In this document: in pieces, positions 45,871 to 52,995 of the stretch
Position numbering within the stretch: position 1 is the first letter of the stretch
Layout of the letters: each line of letters starts with the position of its first letter
IMG/VR virus record: IMGVR_UViG_3300034022_000682
Location: 1 to 54,681 of that record
Source of the DNA: a virus
Length of the DNA stretch: 54,681 nt
Strand: one strand, 5' to 3'
Program-made: the position numbers and the translations under genes
The notes under the pieces: model-generated
The model's database searches: none
Seen by the model: only the letters and a program-made list of their open reading frames with translations
Told to the model about the DNA's origin: nothing

Positions 45871-47154
45871 ATGGCAGCTAACGATTACATAAGAACGGTA
45901 AATATAACACCATTGAGTACTAGTTACTCTTGGGATACCCCACCGAGTTGGATCACTATTACTAGAATAGGTACATCTAATGATTGGACTATAACACTTG
46001 CAGCTAATAGCGGCGTAGCTAGAAATGCTACACTGACAGTTAGACATGCTAATACAACTACGGTTGACACAATTGCAGTTTCTCAAAACGGTGCGAGTGC
46101 AACACCAACACCAACACCAACTTCGGGTTCAGGTGCTGGACCAACTGCAACACCAATTGTGCCAACTGCAACACCAATTCCACCAACGCCAACGGCAACT
46201 TCACCAGCGGGTGCAGGTTACGCTCTATCTTTTGTTGACTCCAGTTATACAATTGATGATTTTAATAATGGAGCAGGTTCTTATGTTGATTTAGTTTATA
46301 ATATTACAGGTGCTACAACTCCGCCTACATTGGTAGAAAAAGATAGTAGAATAAGTTGGACTAATAGATCAGGACCTACTGGTGGTGTTGGTACAATTAG
46401 ATTGTATAGTTTAATGTCAGCTGGTGATCCACCTTCTAGTTTTTCAATGTCACCAGACTTTAAAATTGCACATCCATTAAGTAGTAGTGTAACAGCTTCT
46501 ATTCCTGGCTATATAATTCAGGCAGATGGTGGAATTAGATTTGTATCGCCAACAGCAACAGCAATGCCTAGTCCAACAACACCACCATATACTGGCGGTG
46601 GAGGCGGTGGAGGCGGTGGATGTCACATTGCTGGAGAAATGATTACGATGGCAACTGGTGAAACTAAGGCTGTTGAAAACATTCAAGTAGGCGATCAATT
46701 ATTATCATTTAATGTAGATGGATATAATTATGATGAAGAAGCATATAAAAATTGGTCTTCTCATATAGATAACTTTATAGGTGAATTTACATCGGTTCAA
46801 GTAATCAAAGTGATGGCTGATACATATACATCTTACTATGACTTTAATAATGGAGCTCTTAAGATAACGTACGAACATCCTATATTGATCAAAGATATAA
46901 ACAATGTAGTTTCTTGGAAAATAGCTAGAGATGCTTCTATAGGTGAATCTATGTTAAACGAAAATAATCAATGGATTTTAATTAGTGCTAAGTCATTTAT
47001 AGAAACAGAAGTTCCATTCTCAACTTGGAGTTTTAATGTAGAAACTGAAGATGTTTACTTTGCAAATGGTATATTAGTACATAACTTAGTAAACGAACTG
47101 GAAAAGGGTTTTGATGACGGTTCCGGTGGTGGTACTGGCGAAACAATAAGATAA
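45871..47154 (+). CDS. BACON-domain tail fibre with C-terminal Hint self-processing domain
   Basis: The 427-residue protein has four parts. Residues about 1-75 match the BACON domain (WITITR...WTITLAANSGVARNATLTVRHANTTTVDTIAVSQNG), common in Bacteroidetes surface proteins and their phages. A TPTPTP/TATP linker follows at about 77-112, then a beta domain at about 115-228. A nine-Gly run (242-250) then leads into a Hint domain from C251 to N405. A 22-residue tail starts with Leu406. The start is ATG 45871 in an AAATAATGGC context. I infer a surface-binding virion protein whose front part can be released or covalently transferred by the Hint domain. Confidence 0.75.
   Translation: MAANDYIRTVNITPLSTSYSWDTPPSWITITRIGTSNDWTITLAANSGVARNATLTVRHANTTTVDTIAVSQNGASATPTPTPTSGSGAGPTATPIVPTATPIPPTPTATSPAGAGYALSFVDSSYTIDDFNNGAGSYVDLVYNITGATTPPTLVEKDSRISWTNRSGPTGGVGTIRLYSLMSAGDPPSSFSMSPDFKIAHPLSSSVTASIPGYIIQADGGIRFVSPTATAMPSPTTPPYTGGGGGGGGGCHIAGEMITMATGETKAVENIQVGDQLLSFNVDGYNYDEEAYKNWSSHIDNFIGEFTSVQVIKVMADTYTSYYDFNNGALKITYEHPILIKDINNVVSWKIARDASIGESMLNENNQWILISAKSFIETEVPFSTWSFNVETEDVYFANGILVHNLVNELEKGFDDGSGGGTGETIR
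46621..47085 (+). other. Hint (intein/Hedgehog-like) domain within the fibre gene
   Basis: Codons 251-405. Block A is CHIAGEMITMATGETKAVENIQVGDQLLSF, with nucleophile C251 preceded by Gly250. Block B is TYEH (T333-H336, TxxH). The end is FANGILVHN with H404-N405. The residue after Asn is Leu, not Cys/Ser/Thr, so standard protein splicing is not expected. Cleavage or transfer at the Gly-Cys thioester, as in Hedgehog or bacterial intein-like domains, is possible. There is no room for a homing endonuclease. Confidence 0.8.
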
Positions 47155-47168
47155 TAAATTTTAAACAA

Positions 47169-47981
47169 ATGGAAATTAAAGAAAACATAAAACAATTTTT
47201 TTCAAATAAGAGCCTGGTTATTTTTGTAGCCGGTGCTCTTTTTGTTTTATTGTTTTTAAAACAGTGCAATCAAATAGACAATTTAAAAGCTAAAGTTGAG
47301 ATGACTGAAAAAGATTCTCAAAGAAACTTTAATAATTATTTGGCTTCTAAAGATTCAGTAAGAATTGTAGTTGCTAAGAATGGTAATTTGATTGCTGAAA
47401 AAAGAAGTTATGAATTTGATCTTAATGATTTAAAGGGAGATCAAAAAGAACTAATTGAAAAATATAAAGATGCTTTAAATTTAAATAGAAATTTAAATAA
47501 GGTGAATACTTTATTGACTGCTGATTTAAAAATAAAAGACACGTTTGTAGCTGGTACTAGTACTACTAAAATAGACTCGATAAATACTAAGATTAAGTTT
47601 AGTAAATTTGATGATTTTGGAAAAGGTAATTCTAGAGATCTTTCAGGAGAAATGCTAATCACAAAAAATGGTACAGATTTTAAATACAGTGATGCTACAT
47701 TCTCTATAAACCATAAGATTAATTTAATGGCTGCTATAGAAAATGTTGATGGAGCTGATCAATTAAAAATTTCAACTTCTTACCCTGGTTTAACGTTTGA
47801 CAATATAGAAAATATAAACCTAATTAATACTAAATTAAATCAAAAGCCTGTTAAAAAAGGTGGTTTTGCAATCGGTATTGGTTTAGGATATGGAATAAAT
47901 TTAAATAATAATCAAATAATAAGTACTGGTCCATCAATAGGCCTTGGACTCTACTACTCACCAAAGTGGTTAAGATTTTAA
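47169..47981 (+). CDS. Inner-membrane-anchored coiled-coil protein, possibly spanin-like
   Basis: The 270-residue protein has a basic N-terminus and one transmembrane helix at about 15-31 (SLVIFVAGALFVLLFLK). A periplasmic helical, Lys/Asp-rich region runs from about 36 to 115. A middle beta region and a Gly-rich end follow (GGFAIGIGLGYGINLNNNQ..SIGLGLYYSPKW), which looks like outer-membrane beta-hairpins. This arrangement bridges both membranes, as expected of a spanin-like lysis protein, but it could be another envelope protein. It lies alone after the fibre genes, with no holin or endolysin recognised nearby. Confidence 0.55.
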   Translation: MEIKENIKQFFSNKSLVIFVAGALFVLLFLKQCNQIDNLKAKVEMTEKDSQRNFNNYLASKDSVRIVVAKNGNLIAEKRSYEFDLNDLKGDQKELIEKYKDALNLNRNLNKVNTLLTADLKIKDTFVAGTSTTKIDSINTKIKFSKFDDFGKGNSRDLSGEMLITKNGTDFKYSDATFSINHKINLMAAIENVDGADQLKISTSYPGLTFDNIENINLINTKLNQKPVKKGGFAIGIGLGYGINLNNNQIISTGPSIGLGLYYSPKWLRF

Positions 47982-47994
47982 AATAATATAAATA

Positions 47995-50058
47995 ATGGCA
48001 CAATCATCAAGATATTTTTACTTAGACTCAGACATTTTATTAGAGTTTATTTACCACGATCAAAGTAATCCTTCTAAATACCAAATAGAGGTTGATGAAA
48101 ATGGTAGCGAGGTAAAATTCTTAGATACAATTAAGGGTGATCCTTTCAGTCAAAGACATTTGATTAGTGAGTTAGGTAGTGCTGTTGTAAACTTTGATGT
48201 TACAGAAACCAATGGTTATTTGTCAGTTGAAAATTTTGCAGCTAGAACTCTTTTACTACAAAACGGTAAAACCTACAAATTTAATTTAAGTCAATTAGTA
48301 AATCCTAGTTTATTTGCCATAAGTGGTACACTTGGAATTTATTCATATTCTAGTGCAACTGAAATTGGTCAATTTACTCCTACACAAAACGGTACAGTTG
48401 ATTATTCATATGAAGGTTTAAAGGGTGGAAAGATAATCGTTGACGCAAGAGCTAATCCTTTATTTGCAAATCCTGATGAAAATACAGGAAATGATATTAA
48501 TCAAACTATCGGTAGATACCACGCTGTACAGACCGATGCTACTGCAACTAAATATGCTTTATTAGGATATGATTCTACTGGAGATTATGAGATGCATAAT
48601 TATATTAATAATAATGTAGATTGGGCTGGAGGAAATGAGACAGATCTTTTAAATTACCAAACTGATGCTACTGCTAATATTAATTTTATAAAATACGATA
48701 GTATTAGACTACACTTAAGAAGTGGTTATAGTTTTTCTGCAAGAGGTTATGAAGGATTCTTATTTCAAGTAGCTGCAAAAAGAGAAACAGGTATAAGAAA
48801 TTACTTAACGCAATTAGTTTATTTAAATACTAGTAATTATGAATATGCAAACCCTAAGCCATTCATTTTAGGAGAGACTTTATATAGTAAATTTATTGAT
48901 ATAAAAATACCTACATTAATAAATCAGAATAGTGAGTTTAACGATTTATTTTATGGAGATGGTACATTAGATTCTAGTGATTTACATCCTAGTGCAAACT
49001 ATGAACTTACATTTAAGTTAATAAATAATCTAGAAACTTTTAATGGTTTTGATTATTTTACAACCGCAGAAGAAAATAAGTTTACTATTTCGAGAGAAGA
49101 CGAGTTTCAAGATTTTACAGTAGTGGTTGAAGATGCAACTGATGGAGATTATTTTAGAATATATGGTGAAAAGGACAATTCAATTGGAGCATTCGAAGCT
49201 TATATTCTAAATCAAATCACTAAAACATCTGATGATATTATTGTAATGTTTGACGTTGATGTTTTTGAAAGTATAGGAACTTCAGAAGTTAAAACATTCC
49301 AAACAACTTATACACAGTACGAAGATTTTAATACACCGATTGTTTTTAGACCTGTTATTATTAATAGTAATATAGCTTCTAGTTTCTCAATTGATGTAAC
49401 TATGAGAATATGGAATCAAACTGATAATACACAGATTGTAAAACGTGCAAGTTTGTCAATTGATCAAGCTGCAAAATATGGTAAAAGATTACAAAAACTT
49501 AAAATTGATTCACCAAATCAATTAACTGAAGTTTATAATGTGTTGCCTCAATTAGCATCTAATAAAATTATTGCTGGTATATTTACTGATAATTTACCAA
49601 GAAGTGTTAAATATGTACCTGCATTTGTAGAGAGACATAATGTAATTGCTACTAGTGCCACTGTTAGATTCGATACTAGTAATGAAAACATAATGACACA
49701 AAATATTAATGAAGTTGATACTTCTAGTTTTAAAACTGAAGGCGAATTACTTATTAAAGTTCCACCTTTTACATCTTATTACAAATTCGTTGTTGCCAAA
49801 AGAAAAGAAGACGATATAGAATTTATATCTTTTGCTAATACTGAAAATGTTGTAATGACATTCAGTGATGGAAATCAAAAACTAAAATTCAATCATGTTT
49901 CTAATAAAGACATTAATATGGGTGAAGGTGAATTACTATTTAAAATTAGTGAAGCTAATGCAAATACTATAAGAGGTATGAAAAACAATACATTTTATAT
50001 TAGTGTTAATAACGGAATAGACGAAAATATGATTTTGTCTGGTAAATTTATGATTTAA
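47995..50058 (+). CDS. Virion structural protein
   Basis: The 687-residue protein starts MAQSSRYFYLDSDILLEFIYHD in an ATAAATAATGGC context. It is beta-rich, with aromatic strands, no coiled coil, and no recognised motif. Neighbours are a membrane protein and a tube-like protein. I infer a tail or baseplate structural protein and cannot assign a T4 counterpart. Confidence 0.6.
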   Translation: MAQSSRYFYLDSDILLEFIYHDQSNPSKYQIEVDENGSEVKFLDTIKGDPFSQRHLISELGSAVVNFDVTETNGYLSVENFAARTLLLQNGKTYKFNLSQLVNPSLFAISGTLGIYSYSSATEIGQFTPTQNGTVDYSYEGLKGGKIIVDARANPLFANPDENTGNDINQTIGRYHAVQTDATATKYALLGYDSTGDYEMHNYINNNVDWAGGNETDLLNYQTDATANINFIKYDSIRLHLRSGYSFSARGYEGFLFQVAAKRETGIRNYLTQLVYLNTSNYEYANPKPFILGETLYSKFIDIKIPTLINQNSEFNDLFYGDGTLDSSDLHPSANYELTFKLINNLETFNGFDYFTTAEENKFTISREDEFQDFTVVVEDATDGDYFRIYGEKDNSIGAFEAYILNQITKTSDDIIVMFDVDVFESIGTSEVKTFQTTYTQYEDFNTPIVFRPVIINSNIASSFSIDVTMRIWNQTDNTQIVKRASLSIDQAAKYGKRLQKLKIDSPNQLTEVYNVLPQLASNKIIAGIFTDNLPRSVKYVPAFVERHNVIATSATVRFDTSNENIMTQNINEVDTSSFKTEGELLIKVPPFTSYYKFVVAKRKEDDIEFISFANTENVVMTFSDGNQKLKFNHVSNKDINMGEGELLFKISEANANTIRGMKNNTFYISVNNGIDENMILSGKFMI

Positions 50059-50060
50059 TT

Positions 50061-50612
50061 ATGGTTCTTAATAGTAGAAATAATGGTTTTGATTTTAGAT
50101 TTCCCAGAGGATTTATACCTGCTGAAGTATCAGATAAGTATAAAAAATATCTTAACAAGGTTCCTGGTGGTTTATTATCAGAACCTGTTGATTTTGTAAA
50201 TTATAGTATTCAAGGTATTAATATTCCTGGAATTTCATTTGATCCAGTTACACAAGAAGATAATGATGGAACTAAGAGATACCATAGAGGTGCAATGCCA
50301 ATTCAAAATACAATTAATAGAGAATTTACAGTGACTATGCAGTTGCTAGACGGTTTTATTAATTACTGGATTATGATGGATACTCTATTGTATTATTATG
50401 CACGATCAACTAAACAAGCTTATATTGATCCATTAAATTTGAGAATACTTGATGCCGAAGGTGCATCTGTTGCATATATGGAATTCACTGATTGTATTAT
50501 GAATTCTATTAATGAATTAAGTTTGAATTTTGCAGAGAACACTGCATCTTTTAGCACATTTGAAGTTACGTTCTTCTATAATAAACTAAACCTCAGATTA
50601 GAGGTCGAATAA
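50061..50612 (+). CDS. Tail tube-like protein
   Basis: The 183-residue protein has the look of the gp19/gp54 tube fold. It has a short N-terminal FRFPRGFIPAEVSDKYKKYL, a beta strand with VDFVNYSIQGINIPGISFDP, a central REFTVTMQLLDGFINYWIMMDTLLYYYAR helix/strand, and a final ELSLNFAENTASFSTFEVTFFYN. Tube proteins bind each other in hexameric rings, and paralogues form the tube cap. Its location after the fibre genes rather than beside the sheath suggests a tube-like cap or paralogue. The assignment is by pattern. Confidence 0.55.
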   Translation: MVLNSRNNGFDFRFPRGFIPAEVSDKYKKYLNKVPGGLLSEPVDFVNYSIQGINIPGISFDPVTQEDNDGTKRYHRGAMPIQNTINREFTVTMQLLDGFINYWIMMDTLLYYYARSTKQAYIDPLNLRILDAEGASVAYMEFTDCIMNSINELSLNFAENTASFSTFEVTFFYNKLNLRLEVE

Positions 50613-50618
50613 ATATCA

Positions 50619-50627
50619 GATATATAA
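50619..50627 (+). promoter_or_regulatory. Putative late promoter GATATATAA
   Basis: The box starts 12 bases before the ATG at 50631 (GATATATAACATATG). The spacing equals that of the box at 3036, the other one in front of a capsid-targeted gene. Confidence 0.5.
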
Positions 50628-50630
50628 CAT

Positions 50631-50999
50631 ATGAAAACATTTAATACTTACTTGCTTGAAAACTCAGCTACTGAAAAAGAGATGAAACTTATTAATGAAG
50701 GTTTACAAGAAGAGTGGACCCCAGAATTAGAAGCTAAAATCAACGCGGCTTTGGAATCATTTGCTTTAGAATATCAAAGACCCGATGGTACATATGATAT
50801 TGAAAAACTTAATGAAGAAATTACAAATGAAGGTTTCTTTGGTTCTATTATTGGTGGAATTACTGGATTTGCTTTAGGTAAATCAGTAGGTATGATGATA
50901 GCTAAAGTACTTGGTATCGAAAAGGGTATTTTCTATGATTTATTAACCTCAAGACTAGTTGGTGCCGCTTTAGGTGCAAGTCTTGGTAATAGAATATAA
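50631..50999 (+). CDS. Capsid-targeted-like protein with Gly-zipper membrane segments
   Basis: The 122-residue protein begins MKTFNTYLLENSATEKE, close to T4 internal proteins (MKTYQEFIAE) with a possible cleavage after E10 (L-L-E). After a charged helical region (15-67), residues 68-120 are small and hydrophobic with regularly spaced glycines: GFFGSIIGGITGFALGKSVGMMIAKVLG, then LVGAALGASLGNRI. This is a Gly-zipper pattern able to insert into or cross a membrane. Inference: a packaged protein that enters the host envelope during DNA delivery, or a minor head protein. Confidence 0.65.
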   Translation: MKTFNTYLLENSATEKEMKLINEGLQEEWTPELEAKINAALESFALEYQRPDGTYDIEKLNEEITNEGFFGSIIGGITGFALGKSVGMMIAKVLGIEKGIFYDLLTSRLVGAALGASLGNRI

Positions 51000-51650
51000 A
51001 TGAATTTTTTAGCAGTAGACTTTTCTTTGAATTCCCCAGGAATTTGCATATACAATGATAAGAGTAAGAAATATCATTTTATTAGTTACATGAAGCCTGG
51101 TACAGGCACTAAAGCAGAACAAAAACTTCAAGAAGAGTTATCTCTTTTAAGTGATGTTACTCTTATTAATCAACCTGACTTTACAAACACCGAATCATTT
51201 TCAAGTGCAGAACTTCTCAAAGTTAAGCGTTATGATAAAATGGCAGATGACATAATAAACCTTGTCTTACAAAATAGTTTTGATGGTGATGGGTTTATAA
51301 TTGCCTTTGAAGGAACTTCTTATGGTTCTAACGGTGGAACTAACAACATGATTGACATGGCTGCAGGTGCTGCAATCCTAAAACTAAAACTTTTAAAGAC
51401 TCTTAATCCCGATGACATTAAAACTGTGGCTCCAACCACTATTAAGAAGTTTGCTGGTAAGGGTAATATGAATAAGCTTCAATTGTTTGATTGCTTTCAA
51501 CGAAACGTGAACGAAGACCCAATCTTGGCTAAAAGCCCTTTGTGGAAAATCGTTAAAGACCTTGAAGTTGGAAAGAAGATCCCGAAGCCTTTAGACGACC
51601 TAGTCGATGCTTATTTTCTCGTTGCGTTCGTTGCAACCCCAAACACCTAA
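51000..51650 (+). CDS. RuvC-like Holliday junction resolvase
   Basis: The 216-residue protein starts immediately after the preceding stop. It has the acidic active site of RNase-H-fold resolvases: D7 in FLAVDFSLNSPG, E104 in IIAFEGTSYGS, and D199/D200 plus D203 in LDDLVDAYFLV. RuvC-type enzymes cut four-way junctions, needed before packaging of branched phage DNA. It replaces, or adds to, the T4 endonuclease VII role. It is adjacent to the replication and recombination genes gp32, primase and UvsY. Confidence 0.8.
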   Translation: MNFLAVDFSLNSPGICIYNDKSKKYHFISYMKPGTGTKAEQKLQEELSLLSDVTLINQPDFTNTESFSSAELLKVKRYDKMADDIINLVLQNSFDGDGFIIAFEGTSYGSNGGTNNMIDMAAGAAILKLKLLKTLNPDDIKTVAPTTIKKFAGKGNMNKLQLFDCFQRNVNEDPILAKSPLWKIVKDLEVGKKIPKPLDDLVDAYFLVAFVATPNT

Positions 51651-51698
51651 TCTTTCCTCTGGCGTAAAGACATATTTTATATGCTAGTTGCGTAAAAC

Positions 51699-51745
51699 TG
51701 TTTCATTTTATTTAAAAAAAAATAAAAATAGTTCTCCATGAAACA
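51699..51745 (+). repeat. Nested AT-rich inverted repeats upstream of the 51805 gene
   Basis: TGTTTCA (51699-51705) pairs with TGAAACA (51739-51745), and inside it TTTTATTT (51706-51713) pairs with AAATAAAA (51720-51727). It lies in the 154-base gap after the resolvase gene, the longest non-coding stretch in the window, and precedes a late-type box. It may act as a terminator or a regulatory structure. Confidence 0.5.
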
Positions 51746-51757
51746 AAACTAAACTTA

Positions 51758-51768
51758 GATATATAATA
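51758..51768 (+). promoter_or_regulatory. Putative late promoter GATATATAATA
   Basis: CTTAGATATATAATA matches the box before the giant gene (CTTAGATATATAAC), and the spacing from the G to the ATG (47 bases) is identical. It would drive the small gene at 51805 and probably gp32 and the downstream genes. Confidence 0.6.
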
Positions 51769-51804
51769 AGTATACTATTAAAGTAGTAACATAAGGCAAA
51801 AGAA

Positions 51805-52002
51805 ATGGCACAGTTAGTTACAATCGATTTCATCCGACTAAACACAATCCTACACAAAATGGTTGTAAATGGTCAGCTCTCAAATGAAGAGCGTGAAGCA
51901 TTATTACACAAGTCAGGGCTACTTAAGCTTACGGATACTTGTTGGAGTGAAGACGAAAATTCTATATTAACATTTCCTTTTCCTGAAGTTGAAACTTTTT
52001 AG
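51805..52002 (+). CDS. Small hypothetical protein
   Basis: The 65-residue protein begins MAQLVTIDFIRLNTILHKMV. It has two helices (NTILHKMVVNGQLSNEEREALLHKSGLL), a Trp/Cys segment and an acidic-aromatic end (FPFPEVETF). An AAGG sequence lies 11 bases before the start. It is not recognised. Placement directly before gp32 and behind a promoter-like box supports expression. Confidence 0.6.
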   Translation: MAQLVTIDFIRLNTILHKMVVNGQLSNEEREALLHKSGLLKLTDTCWSEDENSILTFPFPEVETF

Positions 52003-52020
52003 AGTATACGATTATAAGTA

Positions 52021-52080
52021 TTGAAAGCAATTTCAAGATAAACAATTTAATAATTTAAACAAACTAAACAATTTAAAGGT
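52021..52080 (+). promoter_or_regulatory. gp32 mRNA leader: hairpin plus TTTAA repeats
   Basis: TTGAAA-GCAA-TTTCAA (52021-52036) forms a 6-bp hairpin with a GNRA loop. It is followed by an unstructured tract with TTTAA at 52046-52050, 52054-52058 and 52072-52076, and AAAGG just before the ATG. This resembles the T4 gene 32 autoregulatory operator, where gp32 binds A/U repeats downstream of a folded element. Analogy only. Confidence 0.5.
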
Positions 52081-52995
52081 ATGAGTGATTCATTTGACAT
52101 TTTTAACTTAGGTGTAGAAGACGTAGAAACGCACCAAGTAACAACAAGTACTTCTTCAAACGAAGTGTACAAACCAACCGCAGACGATGGTAAAGACGGA
52201 ACTTACAAAGCATTAGTGCGATTTGTTCCAAACCCTGAAAACCCTCGTAATTCCCTAATTCAAAAATATGTGCACTGGATGACAAATTCAAGTGGTGATG
52301 GTAAACTAGTTGATAGTCCATCTACTATTGGTGAAAAGTGTCCTATTGCAGATGTATTTTGGAAACTACGTAAATCAGATTCAGCTGTTGACCGTAAGGC
52401 ATCAGAGAAATTGAAAAGACGTCAACAGTATTATGCTTTGATCAAGATCATTAAAGATCCACAAAACCCAGAATTAGAAGGACAATACAAAGTCTTCAAA
52501 TTTGGTTACAAAATCAAAGAGAAAATCGACGCAGAATTGAAACCAGACTTTGGTGAACCAACACAAGTATTCGACCTTTTCGAAGGTAAGAACTTTGAAT
52601 TGATTATCACACGTCAAGGTGACTTCAATAACTACGACAAATCTAAATTCTCAGCTAGTAAATCAGCTATCATTATGGGCGATGCACCAGCAGAGCGTAA
52701 TAAAGAGACGATGACTACTATCAAAGCAGAATTAGACACAGCTCCTTCATTAAAAAGTTACGATTATCAAGCATGGGACGAAGAAACTCGATCATTTGTA
52801 AATGATGTATTGAGAATGTATTTAAACCCAGGTGATTCAATCGGTGAGATGACTTCAAGTGCTCCTAAGAAAGCTACTAAAAGTACAAGCTCTGTAGCTG
52901 AAATGGAAGCTCCAGCGAAAGCAAAAACAGAATCAACATCAAATGTATCAAATGACGATGACTTAGATTCTTTTTTGAATGACCTCGACATCTAA
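52081..52995 (+). CDS. 32: gp32-like single-stranded DNA-binding protein
   Basis: The 304-residue length is that of T4 gp32. The core includes YKALVRFVPNPENPRNSLIQKYVHWM, QYYALIKIIKDPQNPELEGQYKVFKFGYKIKEKI and FDLFEGKNFELIITRQGDF, typical of the gp32 OB-fold. The end is a Ser/Lys linker followed by an acidic tail (NDDDLDSFLNDLDI, 290-304), which binds partner replication proteins. Only one Cys (EKCPI) appears in the region of the T4 zinc site, so zinc binding is probably absent. Codon usage is less AT-biased than in its neighbours, consistent with high expression. It overlaps the primase start by 17 bases. Confidence 0.9.
   Translation: MSDSFDIFNLGVEDVETHQVTTSTSSNEVYKPTADDGKDGTYKALVRFVPNPENPRNSLIQKYVHWMTNSSGDGKLVDSPSTIGEKCPIADVFWKLRKSDSAVDRKASEKLKRRQQYYALIKIIKDPQNPELEGQYKVFKFGYKIKEKIDAELKPDFGEPTQVFDLFEGKNFELIITRQGDFNNYDKSKFSASKSAIIMGDAPAERNKETMTTIKAELDTAPSLKSYDYQAWDEETRSFVNDVLRMYLNPGDSIGEMTSSAPKKATKSTSSVAEMEAPAKAKTESTSNVSNDDDLDSFLNDLDI

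Noticed and set aside
46621-47085. True splicing intein with extein on both sides
   Set aside because: The residue after the terminal Asn is Leu and only 22 residues follow; standard splicing needs Cys, Ser or Thr there.
47207-47262. Terminator-like hairpin (AAGAGC...GCTCTTTTTG)
   Set aside because: It lies inside the coding region of the membrane protein with a loop of over 20 bases, so chance pairing is likely.
51651-51804. Hidden small gene in the longest gap
   Set aside because: No open frame with a plausible start spans it; it holds AT-rich inverted repeats and a promoter-like box.
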